Notes: generated by a model not told the origin, from the sequence alone. A stretch of DNA of 64,000 nucleotides from Xylaria sp. FL1777 (GCA_022578965.1 MU400506.1:62001-126000); one strand, 5' to 3'. Positions 1 through 12,430 are shown, counted from the stretch's first letter. A program made the numbers and translations.

Positions 1-3000
1 TAGTTACATAGTAGATATGCGAAACCCAACAATCTGGGGGCCCGCGATATATACTTATGTATTTCTACACTAAATCTCGTCGTTCCAATTCCATTTTGCT
101 CTCGCCCGCCAAGCCCTTGGCAGATCAGCATAAGGCTCGTAGATTTTTGGGACTTTGTTATTATGCGTATTAGGTAGGTAGGCTAGTGTACCGGTAGTAT
201 AGATGGATGGGCATCGCGAGCGGCTTGCGGCTTGGTGAGCAAATCCCAGCCATTACCCTGACAAAGACAGGCAGGGCCCCAAGGTGACATCTGTCGATCT
301 CGCCAGAGTAGCCGGGACAGATGCGTACTGTACGTAAGTAAGTACCCAGATGCCAAAAACACATGATGTTGGCCAAGAAACTCTGACGGGAGAAACTACG
401 TAGTAGGTAGGTATCTGACAGGACTGCATCAGACTCATCCGTCCATTCATTGGCTGTCATGTCGGTGTCACAGCACAACTCACTGATAGCAGTTCTGAAA
501 CGCCGACTCGTAGCCAAACTCCCAATGCCATATCACGGGAGCAATGATTCGCCGATGCTGATTCCTACGCAATATGGAGAGATCTCACTTCAAGATAGAT
601 TACTTAGTTTGTCAGCATTAGCAACATCGGACATTGAGGCGCTGGTCAAGGAAGACATCATGAACATTTTGCACGAGTTAACTATTTCCAGTAGGTACTT
701 TAGATGAGAAGGGCACCTGCGCTAGTTAGAAGTAAACAAATCCACATACGGTCAGGCACAGTCAAGCATTGCCTTGTCTCGGCCCTACAGTAGGGCGGGT
801 AAGCTACTACAGAGATAGTATACATACCTACTACCTACCGTAGCTGGTTACGGAGCCAATTCCGGCAACAAGTTATGACAGGGCCGTTGGCTGGGATTAA
901 AACCCAATTCGGGGACCGGGTCGTTGGTCTTTGGCCAACCAGCAATCTCCTAACGTCAGCAGGACTTGCCGGAAAAGGAAAATGAAATACCGACAGCTGT
1001 GCTTCCGTACTTTACTTACAGTTGTATTCAGCAGGGTACGGTACCTATTTTCCGTTTCATTAGGTAGTGATCTTACAACTCCTTCGGTGTCTTACTTACA
1101 CCCATGGCCTTTATTTTATTTTTTTATTTTTTTATCTCCCGCCCCGGGTTATTTTTCAACCGTCCCTAGCATATTTATATATGTATATAAGATTCACCCC
1201 GTCCAAGATGACGACAGCAAAAAGGCTGAAGACCTGCCCGGCGCTCATGCCGTGCCATGGTCTGCTATCTTCGCCCTCCGCCGTGTAAGCGTGCCATTGG
1301 GCTGTTGGGTTGTTTCAATCGAGGCGCAGTCTGCCGGGACGCGTAACATTGAGTGTCTATCTACTGTACTATGTATAGTGCATATGCATGTATCTACGCA
1401 GTATGTATGCAGGCCAGACTCTTGTCACACAGGATGTCACCTTCGTCTCCCCCCTACCGGGTCCAATTCCTCAATACCGAGAGATAGTGGCTGGGATATT
1501 GCGTGGGGGAACTCCGTGCTAGCGCCATGTGGACTGCACGGCACGCTCCAGACAAGGCGCCACAAATAACAGACCACACTACGCATGGTAGTGCTCAGAG
1601 GCAATGAATTCGCACTTGCATTGATAGATAACCAAAGACAACATACTTACATCCTGTAGGTACCGCACTGACCTTAGGATCGGCCAAACCTTCCTTGAAA
1701 CTCAATCATTCGATATCCTTGCTGCACAGATTATGAAGTGATACAACAAACAGTACGCTATGATCCTGGCAGCACCTCTCTACATGTAGATCGCCGACTA
1801 GGCACGGAGATCCATACGTATGTAAGTAGTACATGTACTACATCACGATAGATAGTCGGAATTCAGATCGGGGATACCCCAATACCGTGAGATACACCCG
1901 GGCCGAGAGGCTGTGTAAGTCGTCCGGTCCAAACACGCCAACATACTACGGGCAGAGGGGAATAGTGTACCTCGTAATGTATATATAAATCCTTTTAATT
2001 ACCTACTATAAGGTCTAGCGTGGCGTAATACCAGTCTGACGGTTTGTCCTAGTCATTAACAGTATAAGTAGTTCGAGCCTTCGAAGAATCTCAGCGTTGG
2101 CATTCATATCTCATTTGCCGTTTTGGGTCAAGGGAGAGACTTGGCTCTTGGCTTAGCTCTCTGGCCCGTTTTGGGATTTGGGAAAAGACCAACAACAAAA
2201 ACCCAAATCATTCGGCTCCCGAAGATTACAAAGGTGGACTATAGCCATCGGAAAATTCACGTTGTAGAAACGTGAAAGCCGGGCAGAGTGTATGTTTCTA
2301 CAAAGTTGTCTACACTACCAACATCAAGGCACGAACCTTAGGCAGTGCAAATACGAGAAATATATATCCACCTGTGCGTTAGGCGCCTAAATTGTCGTTC
2401 ATACTTATCTATACTACCTACCTATCCTATCCACCTACACTGCATACCTTAGCCTTTAGATTTATTCCTCGATTCAGACATTGTTCTCTTACTGTAGTTC
2501 ATCTTCTCCGAAGGATTTCGAATAGTTAAGATATGCAATATGCTAAAATCACGTGCTTTCTTGGCGACAAGTAAGGAAGGCTAATAGACCTACCGTACAA
2601 GGAAAAATAAAAGGGGACTTGGTTCTCTTGGCCGTAAATACGGCAAGATGCACTGCAAATCTTCATCTAGATTACCTGCCTATGCTAGATGGATGTAAAC
2701 ACAAATCTACGACAGGCGGGTCTACATGATACCGATCATGTAACGATTTTCAGAGAAGATTTTCCATATCAGGCAATTTAAAATAAAACAGAAGCAACTG
2801 CGCCAAGACCACATTCGAAAATTCATATAGCAAGATGTCTTGCGATACCTCTATACCCTATCGGTGTAGTGAACGGAAACCCTTAGTATGTAGGATCCAT
2901 TCCTAGAAAGCCTAGACGAAGAGAAATGACATGAAGAGAGAAAAAAAGCAGGTGTCTATTCGGACGATACCACATCGCCCTGCACTAGCTTCGAATGATA

Positions 3001-3185
3001 GTAATGCGCCCCGAATTCTAGTAGAAAGGGACCAAAAGGAAATATTACACAGTCGTCGCATCGATGCAGTACCAAGCTGCACCTTGCCAATAGTCATCAT
3101 CCCTATCGCTGACATCAATATTTCCTGTCTCGTACTCAGGCTCAGCAGAGCCACTCCGCAAACTCATAGGCTAATTGGGAAAACT
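1..3185. other. Intergenic region, no supported gene
   Basis: AT-rich spacer with many short TACCTA/TAGGTA motifs. Several open frames exist: 450-707 (+) is a helix-rich 85-codon frame, and 931-1569 (+) is 212 codons with compositionally random sequence. None shows a domain, codon bias or convincing splice signals. The right end holds the 3' flank of the kinase gene. I see no tRNA, rRNA or long repeat here. Confidence 0.5.
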
Positions 3186-4718
3186 CTAGGCTCTCGCCAT
3201 CATAGGTCCGTAGCTCTCCAGCAAGCTGCTAGGCGCAACAAAGCTGAATCCACCAAAAGGGTCTTCCTTAAAGCTTCCCCCAGGTGACATACCACTCCAC
3301 GGGTCCTTCGTTGTGGTGAGAGGGCTAAGGGAAAGGTCCGTGAACTCGGGAGCGAAGTTCTCCGCGAGTTCAGGGTCGGTGATCATCGGCTGAATAGGTG
3401 GCTCCATCTCCCTCGCTGCAAGTTTCTTCCAGTCGATCTTGCGGAAGAACCTGTGGTTTTTGATGGTCTCGAGGTCTTTGGGCATACGCGAACCTAACCG
3501 CTTGGCGGGATCCTTCCTCAGTAGTCGCGCGAGAAGGTCTTTCGCTTCGAGACTCAAAAAATAGGGCATGACCACCTTCTGTTTGACTATGTTATGTTGG
3601 ATTTTGGCGTTGTTGGCACCTCGAAACGGTGGATTACCCGTCATCAGATCGTAGCCTAGGGCTCCGAAGGACCACCAATCAACGGCTTTCCCATATTTCT
3701 TCCCAAGAATAACCTCTGGAGCCATATATTCAACCGTCCCAAGCATGGATTTGCAACTATCATCATCGCCCACGGCGACCTTGGAGAGACCGAAGTCGGT
3801 GAGAAGCAGATGGCCATGCGCATCCAAGAGGCAGTTCTCGGGCTTTAAGTCTCTATAGACGACGCCGAGGGACTCGTGGAGATAGGACAAGGCAAGGACC
3901 ATCTCTGCCATATAGAAAGCAGCGGTGGATTCTGAGAACATCTTTTCTGTACTCAGGTGTGTAAAGAGCTCACCACCTTGCCCATACTCCAGAATGAGAT
4001 AGAGTTTCTCATGGTCTTGAAAAGCGTAATATAGATTGACGACAAATGGGTGTCTACTAACAGACTCGAGAATTTGTCGCTCTGTCTTGGTCTGCTCCAC
4101 CAGCTTCTTATGAACAACTACAGATGCCTTCTTGAATTGCTTCTGCGCGTAAAGTCGACCGGTGTTGCGCTGCTTAACAAGGAGAACAGTGCCATATGTG
4201 CCTTTGCCAAGACAACGTAGAGGTTCAAAATCGTCCGGCTGCATTTTGCGGGGGACAAGTCCACCTTCAACGGCACCATACATCGGTTTTTCGCGGACAC
4301 TCTCGCTCACAAAGTCATGCTCTAGTTTCACCTCATAAGACACCGAGCCGCTTTCAGATGAGGCGTCATCATCACTACGACCAGTCTGACTACCGGTGGT
4401 GCTGCTCGTATAACGGGGTCGGCTGCTGCTACGCGTTCGGGTCATGGTGCTCGCGGGCGAGTCGTTGAGACTCAGTGGATCAAATTGTATGCGTAACTTA
4501 GCGATGCCGCTCATAGCAGGCGAGGGAATTCCCCGCAGGATAGGGCTACAGTTAGCGCTAACCACATCGTCGATGCGATGAGGACGACTGCGTCTAGCAG
4601 ATAGAGGCGGTGTTGCGCAGCAATCCGAGTCCTCGTCACCAGACACGATTGGAGTCATAATTGGAGTCGGAGCAAACCCCCGAACGGTAGTGAGTGCGGG
4701 AGCCGCTGGTGAGAGCAT
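3186..4718 (-). CDS. AGC-family S6-kinase-type protein kinase (Psk1-like)
   Basis: Single-exon gene for a 510-aa Ser/Thr protein kinase. Residues 1-160 are Ser/Thr-rich and probably disordered. The kinase domain runs about 164-426: glycine loop GKGTYG (171-176), ATP-anchoring Lys193, catalytic YRDLKPEN with Asp290, DFG at 308-310 and an APE motif after GTVEYM. The AGC tail ends in a hydrophobic motif FGGFSF (488-493), as in S6K/Psk1 kinases; no C2 domain is present, which argues against Sch9. The predicted PDK1 site is Ser324 in KSMLGT, where most relatives have Thr in TFCGT. By family, such kinases act downstream of TORC1 and phosphorylate ribosomal protein S6; that role here is inferred. 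The start is the first ATG of the open frame. The leader contains a 66-codon upstream frame (5102-4902). Confidence 0.9.
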   Translation of the reverse strand: MLSPAAPALTTVRGFAPTPIMTPIVSGDEDSDCCATPPLSARRSRPHRIDDVVSANCSPILRGIPSPAMSGIAKLRIQFDPLSLNDSPASTMTRTRSSSRPRYTSSTTGSQTGRSDDDASSESGSVSYEVKLEHDFVSESVREKPMYGAVEGGLVPRKMQPDDFEPLRCLGKGTYGTVLLVKQRNTGRLYAQKQFKKASVVVHKKLVEQTKTERQILESVSRHPFVVNLYYAFQDHEKLYLILEYGQGGELFTHLSTEKMFSESTAAFYMAEMVLALSYLHESLGVVYRDLKPENCLLDAHGHLLLTDFGLSKVAVGDDDSCKSMLGTVEYMAPEVILGKKYGKAVDWWSFGALGYDLMTGNPPFRGANNAKIQHNIVKQKVVMPYFLSLEAKDLLARLLRKDPAKRLGSRMPKDLETIKNHRFFRKIDWKKLAAREMEPPIQPMITDPELAENFAPEFTDLSLSPLTTTKDPWSGMSPGGSFKEDPFGGFSFVAPSSLLESYGPMMARA

Positions 4719-6829
4719 CTTGACGTCGGTATTCAGTTACCAGTGGTCTTGTCCTCGCCTCCTGGGCGTCCTCAACGGATCAAAAGAGACCTCTACTTGG
4801 TGATTATCGTCAAGTTTAACCTATTAATGGTAGTCAAGTATTAACCCGCCCCGATTCACGGCAGGCGGGTGCCTCGTCGTCGTTCAGCGTCGGCGCGTGG
4901 TTCACAAAGATAATCGAGGTATGTCGGCTGGACAAGTGGGGTGAGCATCGAGTAGGGAATCGAAGAGAAGTCGTCGCGATATGTTTGCTGATGCATTGGC
5001 AGTGGGGGAAGTATACTGGTGGTGGACGTTGTCGATCGAATGTTGGTTAAAATCGTGGTTGTTCACCAAATGGTGGTGGTTGAAGAAGAGAAAACAAGGC
5101 AAGAATGGGAGAATGTGTGTGTTAAAGCGTGAGATTGAATATTAATGTGGGGATGACAACGGGCTTGTTACATTGTATCGCCTAGGCAGAACTACCTAAG
5201 GTACCTAGGTAGTACCTAGGTAGTAATAGCGGCTGACCACCGCAGCCAACAGACTGTCACAAGCCAAAAGCTGCCCGCTTCTGCCCGCTGGTCAGCTGCC
5301 ACCCTCCTAAGTAGGTACCTACGACCGTAAACTGTACCTGCTGTTAGAACCTCGAAGCCCCGTGTTTCAGCCCACTTAAAGCGCACTTAAAGTGTCAGTG
5401 GGTTAGAATCAGGCGAGCAGCTGTACCCCTCAGGTGCCCAACCTTGACCTAAGACCCGCCCTTACCCATGTCGGTGTGAAGCGAACCACCACATTCAACT
5501 TGAGAATTGCCCTCAGCATTTTTAAAAGGGATAACTTGAAGCATCATGGTCTTTAACAGATCATAGATACAAGATAGCTTTCCTTCATTAACCATCCATC
5601 CTCTCTAAGATGTCACCAAAGGGTGGACAGAATCCTCACATCTAGCATACTTACTTGTCCCTAGTGCACGCAAAGGTTTTTTTTTTTTTCCAAATTTAGC
5701 TTTTCCACTTTACTTCACAAACATTTCCTAAACCGGCGGATATTTTTAGGTGCCTGCCAAAAGCGGCAGGTACTAGTCTAAATCGAAGCAAGTACTCTCC
5801 CTACCTGCGTATTTTATAGCAGCTGCGCTAGAGTAGCAGCCGCAACCAGATCAAGCGGAGCGCTACATCCCGTCAGAAATCCCGCCACTAGTAGGTACTG
5901 TCACTGTCACCTCTGTTCCCCTGCATCCGTCCGCTCTTGATCTGAGATCTGTCTATACTACATATTTTGTAAGGCAAAAATAATTTGGACAATGGAATAT
6001 TAGACTTATTTGTTTTGTTCTGTTCGATCCAAGGATTAAAATTTTATGTATGGCGAACAGAAATTCGTCAATTTTAGCACTTGTTGATTTAATCCAGTAT
6101 GTTCCAGGTGTATAAGTACCTAACCTAACCTACCTAGATACTTACACATAGGTATTTTACACCCAGCCCATTAAAAAGGCACCATTCAAGACCAAGTTCT
6201 TCTGCCCTAACTCCTACTGTAACCCAACCTCCTGACCCGACCCACCATTGTCTCCGTCCGTGTGCTTTTTAAAAAATTGTACTTAAACGCTGCTTTAACC
6301 CATCCCTTGAGAGGAGATGCACAGAATACCCGGGTGCCCAATCCACAAAGCGGCAGTGTGAAACACTATTATAATCGTTGGCAATGACTCATGACGTCGT
6401 GTCGATACTATGAGCCAATGAGACTATCTACTAGCGAGCTGTTTGTGTATTACCGAAATACCACAAGCTCACAAGAGAATGTTGTGTGTTCGACTGGGTA
6501 CCTAGTAGTGCAGGCAGACCAGTAGCTTCATATCACGGCCAACACCAACACTTGGCTAGGTCGCATTATATTCGCCGATTGTCCAATACGCCGCAGGTTG
6601 GTTTTATTTGGCCATGTCAGAGCCAACGAGATCAAGCGCGGCAGACTTCCCACACACGGAAAATACAACCTTGTTTTTGATACTATCAAGTCACTCCATC
6701 AGCCGCTATGTCAACTGCGATTGTCAATGTTCCGCGTGTTAGACGCTGGTCTGAGTCCCGGCCAGTCCAACCTCTGCTTGTTAAATTGGCAACATATTGT
6801 GACATCGATGAGGGCAGCACAGCTTCAGA

Positions 6830-7111
6830 CTAAACCAGGTCTCTCACTTCACAGCTACTCAGCTTCAGGGCGCACTGGTCCGAAATCTCACCGATATCTT
6901 CGTCTAGCCACATCTTATGCGTAGGCGCTTTGGAGATGATGTGGGTAGTTGGATTCACTTGCACGGCTCGGGACTCGTTCCGCAAACTCGCGCACCATAA
7001 AGTCACCTGTTCGCCGACAGCCCCAGATTCTGTTACATGAGCATACGGAAGGCCTTGGTCGATGATGTCGTCAGGGCTAGTACCCTTGTCTTGAGTGTTG
7101 ATAGTCCACAT
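6830..7111 (-). CDS. Hypothetical small ORF, 93 aa
   Basis: An open frame of 93 codons from ATG to TAG with fairly natural amino-acid composition and a good start context (ACTTCACTATG). I recognise no domain, signal peptide or membrane segment. A second frame (7218-7033) overlaps its 5' end in another phase. It could be a small gene, a relic or chance. No splice signals extend it clearly. Confidence 0.2.
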   Translation of the reverse strand: MWTINTQDKGTSPDDIIDQGLPYAHVTESGAVGEQVTLWCASLRNESRAVQVNPTTHIISKAPTHKMWLDEDIGEISDQCALKLSSCEVRDLV

Positions 7112-7634
7112 AGTGAAGTTCGATATTTCTTTTTCTTCTTCTCAAGGTAAGCCTGCATGCCTAACGCTCGCTTAAGACGAGCCCAATATTGTTGCGCAGA
7201 TTTTAAAAATACATTCACATAGACTATCCTTATATGCCCTAATCTACGGAATCTATAACAGAACAGCCCTCATCTGTTGGATTATGAAGGAGACATAGGG
7301 TGTTGCACCCATCTGATTCACCCAGCCTGCAAACCAATTGTTATGTGAGTGAATGCCAATTGCGTAAAAGTTTCTTGGGCTAGAAAACACTTACATAAAA
7401 CTACTACCACCACCCCTTCTGGCAAACGATTTGACATCGCTTTCTATATGCTACATAGATACTAGGAAAATCGAGCTCCACGGATTAGGAGTCATCCAAC
7501 CTAGAGAAGCCAAAATATCGTGCAGCTACACTGATGATGATATACGGTCCCGGAACCGAGGCTGAATCGCACCCCCAGGCCGTGAGGATAATTAATAAAT
7601 ACGCTCCCACTACCTATAGGAGGAGACCAAGATT

Positions 7635-7994
7635 CTATTGCAGGCAGCCCTCCAAGTCTCTCCCTTGTTCATCGACCCGAAATACGTAGCGACGTGGTTG
7701 TAGCCGACAACGATTCTTACACCATATTCGCTGGCGTCTTCTTACTCGTGCTGTAAGAATAACGGTTTTGCTTGTCATGTCCCGTAGGTGGCATCGGGGT
7801 TCTGCAGAGTGTAACTTGCCAGGGTGATTAGCACAGCTAGTGAGGACAGCCGAAGGACCACAATGGTTGGAGACTTCAAGGATGACTCGTCCTATGGCCA
7901 CTACAGAAGTGCTCCTTCTTGCCAGCCTGTGATATCTATTACAAGTTGGGAGGTGTCCTTCAGGGATTAAGCTCTGTGCTGTTCGATGACACAT
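7635..7994 (-). CDS. Hypothetical ORF, 119 aa
   Basis: An open frame from ATG to TAG. The product is rich in Arg, Cys and His and resembles no family I know. Third codon positions are mildly C-rich, which is the only coding hint. It lies alone in a long AT-rich spacer, so it may be spurious or a degenerate gene fragment. Confidence 0.15.
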   Translation of the reverse strand: MCHRTAQSLIPEGHLPTCNRYHRLARRSTSVVAIGRVILEVSNHCGPSAVLTSCANHPGKLHSAEPRCHLRDMTSKTVILTARVRRRQRIWCKNRCRLQPRRYVFRVDEQGRDLEGCLQ

Positions 7995-8703
7995 GTGTCG
8001 CGTGTCTATGAGTTATAGCATAGCCTTTTTCCATAAGAGGTAGTCTATGAAAAGACTAACGCTGGCCGGGAAGTTTATCAAATGATTTATCACTAGATTT
8101 GATTGAATTTACCTTCTTCTACACTCTACTCAAGTTGAAATTACACCCTCTTAATAAACCCTCCTTTAGATCTAGCCTTTACACGGAGTTATATGGTGTA
8201 AATACAGCCTCAATTCTTGCTCGGAGGGCCGATTACAGACAGTATTCTTTCCCCTTGTCCAATATACCCGCATATACTCCGTAAGCCTGGTAGTTATATC
8301 AATTATGCTCTTCTAAGTTGAAACATCTACGATGATGAATAGCTGATAGTGAGCTCCAAAGCGCCAACCTGACATTTTAATTCAACGGGCTTGATTACAA
8401 TTGCTCCAAAACTTCCTTCTGAAAATAAAAAACTGAAGAATTAATAACTATACTAGGTGCTATCCGCTATTCACGATGTCTGCAAGCTTATTCTCCCCTT
8501 CCTCATTTTTTTTAGATCACTTCTTCTCCAAGAAAGGAGCATAACATGAAATAAAGCCGCTAATCGCAGAGGCCCCCACCTGTTTCAATCAATGTAGCAG
8601 GCATGCATTATCGTTTTGTTTACCCAGGACTTTGATGACTTCAAAGCGCTCTACTTTGGTGATTACTAACTATGCTTAGATACGGGACCGAAAAGCCACA
8701 ACA

Positions 8704-8774
8704 TCCGGTATAGTGTAACGGCTAACATATCGCGTTTTCACCGCGGGGCTCGGGGTTCGATTCCCCGTACCGGA
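8704..8774 (+). tRNA. tRNA-Glu (anticodon UUC)
   Basis: Folds as a complete 71-nt cloverleaf without an intron. The acceptor stem TCCGGTA pairs perfectly with TACCGGA. The anticodon stem TCGCG/CGCGG (one T-G pair) closes the loop TTTTCAC, giving anticodon TTC, which reads GAA/GAG. The T arm is CGGGG-TTCGATT-CCCCG. Internal pol III promoter boxes are visible: an A box at TAGTGTAACGG and a B box at GGTTCGATTCC (8754-8764). CCA is not encoded, as expected for a eukaryote. Identity follows from the anticodon and the Glu-like body. Confidence 0.95.
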
Positions 8775-9375
8775 GTGACCAACCAAATTACTCATTCTAT
8801 GAAATAACGAATTATACTTTTGTCTGTCTCTTTTTGCTGCAATATATAAATGTTTTCTTTTCCGTTCCCTTTCTTTTCTCCCTTTCACCTAAGATAGCTA
8901 CTTGGCTTGTCTTTATTTCTCTGATCTTCAATAGTGGGCGTCACACAGCACTGGACGGTAGTGGGGGTAGTAAAGTGCCAGCCAACGACGGGTTACAAGT
9001 GCGCTGATTCAAGCTAGATAATTTGTTCGTCGGTTGCGATCGACGAGACGAAGTAGTCTAGCAGATTATGGTGATTATATTAAAATACCTTTATTATATA
9101 GGAAGGCTGGTGTACCTTGCACCTTAGACAATCATTAGCCAGTCCGTAGAGCAAGCACTCTGTCTAAAATACAAAGTATTTCATCCCCTTGGTATACGAT
9201 AAGTTTAATGTTTAAATCGATAATTTACACATCTATAACCTGAGGTTTAAACCGGACCCTATTGTGTAAAAGCACCCAAAATAGATCATGAAACCCGACC
9301 ACATGAGAGGCGGAAGCGGCGAATTAGAAAAACCTGGTAGGAGATGTACTCATCTTATATCATTCGTATTTGAGG
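8775..9375. other. Intergenic region between tRNA-Glu and DUS4
   Basis: AT-rich spacer holding the tRNA trailer and the 3' flank of the minus-strand dihydrouridine synthase gene. No further gene is seen. Confidence 0.6.
8817..8834 (+). terminator. Likely pol III T-run terminator of tRNA-Glu
   Basis: The first T tract of four or more after the tRNA is TTTT near 8817, followed by TTTTT near 8830. Pol III normally stops at T4 or longer. The first tract lies about 43 nt past the tRNA end, a somewhat long trailer. Confidence 0.4.
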
Positions 9376-10708
9376 CTAGGACGATAAACCCCCAGCGAAC
9401 CGGACGACAGGTTTAATCCCTCTCGTCTGCTTAACCTCGTCTATGAAGTCTATAACGTCTACCCAGTTGTCGAATCCCGTTAGGCGAATGCGTTCCTTTT
9501 TACTTAGCAGCGCACTTCGATCGGGACCGAACCCAGCTCCACACATCTCCGTTAGATGATGGATTCCCAATTTCAACGGTAATGGTGCACGCGCGACGTT
9601 ATTCATGAAGACATCGACAGCTTCCCACGGACACGTCTCGTACCCTGCGAACAATGCTGGGTTGGCGAGCAGAGCACGGGCAGACATTAGGCCGGCAAGC
9701 TTTGGAAGATGCGGCTGTACATTGCTAGCTGCGGGAACTCCGTTGTTTTCCGGCTTGTCGCCGGTAGAGGTGAAGGTAGGTTGCGGCTGTAGTAGATGTG
9801 ATGTATACGGCAACGTCGAGAGCGTAAACACATCGCCGGACACGAGGACAGGTAGCTTGTCGCCAAACATGTTGGTCAGCAGCTCTAGCGCCTCTAGATT
9901 AATCGGCACACTCGACTGCGTATAACGCGTTCGTGGATGTATCGTCAACCAATCGATATTTCGATTGTGGTCATCTCCTAATACCGTGGTGATGAAGTCG
10001 ACCGTCTTTCTTAGGTCGCCATGCACGCGAATCTTGACGCTCACACTTCTCCCCTTACCTTCGGAGTTTTCTATGTCTGCTTCTTTGCTAACGCCCCATC
10101 CATCGTCTCTGAGGCGCTGCCTTGTAGCCACTACCATATCGCGTACAAGCTCTCGTTTCTCCATTAAGGCGGCGCCGAGAGTTTCGGCACATGCCCACGA
10201 TTGGGGGCAACCACAGTTGAGATCGACACCATTGACGAAGGGTGCGGCGAGCGATGCCGCTCGCGAGAGCTCCAGGGGCGAGTTAGAGCCAAATTGAGCT
10301 ATGGTGGGCAATTCGGGCCGGGCCGTTGAGATGGTCAGGTCACTGTCCCTCGCAAAATTGTTTCGGTTGAACTCTTTCGCTAGAATCATGGGAGTCCAGC
10401 AGAGATCCGTACCGTAATGATGCACTGTTTGCCTGAAAGCGAGCTGCCAAGGTCTCTTAGCAACGCAAAGATCTTGGCGGTTTGATGCGGATGGAAACTG
10501 TGAAAAAGTCTACCTTGCTATATCGCACCATCGGTGCGCAAGCGTATAAATATCTACCTTGAGACTTGGCGACATCAAAAACCCTCAAAGGGCTTCGGAC
10601 GTTAGTATATAGTCTATGTCGAGTGAAGACGTAAACTTACTGCGTCCTCACATGAGAATGCTCTTGACCCGTACTACAAGCCATGTCTGTCATCTGGAGT
10701 CTTGACAT
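9376..10708 (-). CDS. DUS4: tRNA-dihydrouridine(20a/20b) synthase, Dus4 type
   Basis: FMN-dependent enzyme that reduces uridine in the D-loop of cytoplasmic tRNAs; the Dus4 group acts on U20a/U20b. I rebuild three exons: 10708-10641, 10592-10514 and 10443-9376, giving about 404 aa. Intron 1 has donor GTAAGT and a TACTAAC branch site. Intron 2 splits the conserved FMN motif CAPMVRYSK/LAFR exactly. Other signatures are DLNCGCPQ with the catalytic Cys (about residue 128), VSVKIRVH, TIHPRTR, VLVSGDVF and GLMSARALLANPALF. In-frame ATGs at 10708, 10693 and 10684 are all possible starts, and a TAA lies just upstream of the first. Length is slightly above the yeast protein. The family call is secure; the exact start is not. 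Confidence 0.9.
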
Positions 10709-12430
10709 GTCATTTTATCCTTTCGAGGTTGAATCGAAGTGAAAGCCATAGGTATACAAGAGAAATCATAAATTCATAGACAGAAGTGAGCAGAGAATCC
10801 GTTGTAACTCAACGATGTTACGGATGATAGTGCCCTTCTGACACTACAATGGGAGAAATGCCCTTGATTACTTACCTATCAAGAGCATACCACAAATGGT
10901 GGGGTGGAGGGGCAGGAGTTGTCCTACATGTACCAAACCTAATGTAGATAGTAGGTACGTTAGCCAGCCAGCTACACATACTTACTTGCTTGTATAACAT
11001 GTTACATAATTTCGAACGTGTTTAGTTGGTTACCGCCGTCATATGCACACTATAAAAGCTTTTTCAATCTGTATGAGTAGGTATCCTTTGATTACTCCGT
11101 TTCCTTTACGGGACGCGCTAAGTGTTTACTAAGGCGGGGGTTGGTATCAGTCTAATGCGATCTATCGATCTACTTACTGCGTAGGTATGTATCTCTCTCT
11201 GGTGGCCAATTTAACCTCCGTGACATTTAAGAGTGGGCAACTATCCTGTGACGACTGGATACAATCAAAGAAATTTACATATACTGCTTAAATAAAGGTT
11301 TGATAGAGTCGGGTATAAATACACCACATGGAGGCTACATAAACGTCCATCTATCCCACTCTTAAATGTCACGGAGGTTAAGTCGGCCATCAAAGAAATA
11401 CCACATAATGCAAGCCTCACCATCAGCTACCACAGCGGGGAGTTAATCCTCCGGGCTTCATTCATTAAAAAATGCGTACATACATAGGTAGGTAGTCGAA
11501 CAAACGCTTTATAATACGTCTTATACTACGATAGTTACGTAACCTAGCGGGTCTCATTTCGCCATTGAGAGTCGCCTCAAACTCCGCTTAATACCGCAAG
11601 ACTGCCCCCACTTTTGTGTAACGGCAAGGGAAACTTAGCAGCTGGGTTTTATAGGTATATATTGGTCGTTGATTTTGCGTGGTTGTGACACCTATGAGAC
11701 ACTACTAGATAGCTTGCTTCTCGAGGTAAGATACAGATATTCTAGGCAAGGCCTGGTGACACAAGATGTCGTACAGGAGAATGAACCAGTAGCTTAACTA
11801 AAAGGAGGCTGAATGTAAGTATCAGTTTGTGTATAGTGGTTTAAGCCTTCGAATAACGATTGAATTCTACCCCTACGTCACCACGTAGCCTAGTACATAG
11901 TAGCCTTTCAGCTAGAGGATGGTGTTGAGGGAATACGGATATATCGCCTCCGAGTAGACCCGAGCCGCTTAGACGACGGATTTTGCATTCCTGGAGCCCG
12001 CTCACTGAGCGTCAAAACGGGATAACAAACACGTAACTGTAGCTGCAAATACCGCCTATCGAGGTTTCTCATGGGTTACTTAGATAAGCGAGCCATTAAC
12101 TACCACCCGGGGTAACTATGACACGGGGCTAGGCCTTTGTCTTATCGCCTTTGCAGGGGCTACGCATGATGGCGCGTGCAAGAGGGCACCTAGTGTAGCT
12201 ATTGTCTCCAAAGACACCTGAAGAGGCCGCTGTGTGTAGGCAGTGTCAAGAGGGGGCTTGACGGCTAAAGTATAAGAAGCTGAGTCGCGCCGACTTGTAG
12301 CATCAAAACGACACCTATCCTCACCATTGCAAAGGCTTCTTTCACAACTAGGTTGTAACATTCCTCGATCCATCTTATATTCACAAATACCTCCTTTTTT
12401 TGTCCTATAATCCTCGAAAGTATCATCACC
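10709..12430. other. Intergenic region with a small inverted-repeat element
   Basis: AT-rich spacer between DUS4 and the aldo-keto reductase, which diverge from it. It contains the 171-bp element at 11211-11381 (listed separately) and several TAGGTA-type motifs. The last 300 bases are the promoter and leader of the reductase gene. No gene is seen. Confidence 0.55.
11211..11381. mobile_element. Small MITE-like element (171 bp) with inverted repeats
   Basis: The arms 11211-11237 and 11355-11381 are perfect 27-bp inverted copies, starting TTAACCTCCGTGACATTTAA. Similarity extends another 10 bp outward (from 11201, and to 11391), where the only three differences are A/G or C/T transitions. The internal 117 bp is AT-rich and non-coding. 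Size, terminal inverted repeats and absence of genes fit a nonautonomous DNA transposon. A clean target-site duplication is not evident, so the superfamily is unknown. Confidence 0.65.

Larger units (their letters stand above)
4719..8703. other. Intergenic region with kinase leader and gene-relic candidates
   Basis: Contains the divergent upstream region of the kinase, a cluster of TACCTAGGTAG palindromes at about 5190-5225, and a 13-base T run at 5677-5689. Two minus-strand frames (6830-7111 and 7635-7994) look mildly coding and are listed separately. The rest is AT-rich with no recognisable gene. Confidence 0.45.

Noticed and set aside
931..1569. 212-codon open frame near the left end
   Set aside because: No ATG in good context, random composition, hydrophobic runs that come from T-rich DNA, and no domain or splice signals.
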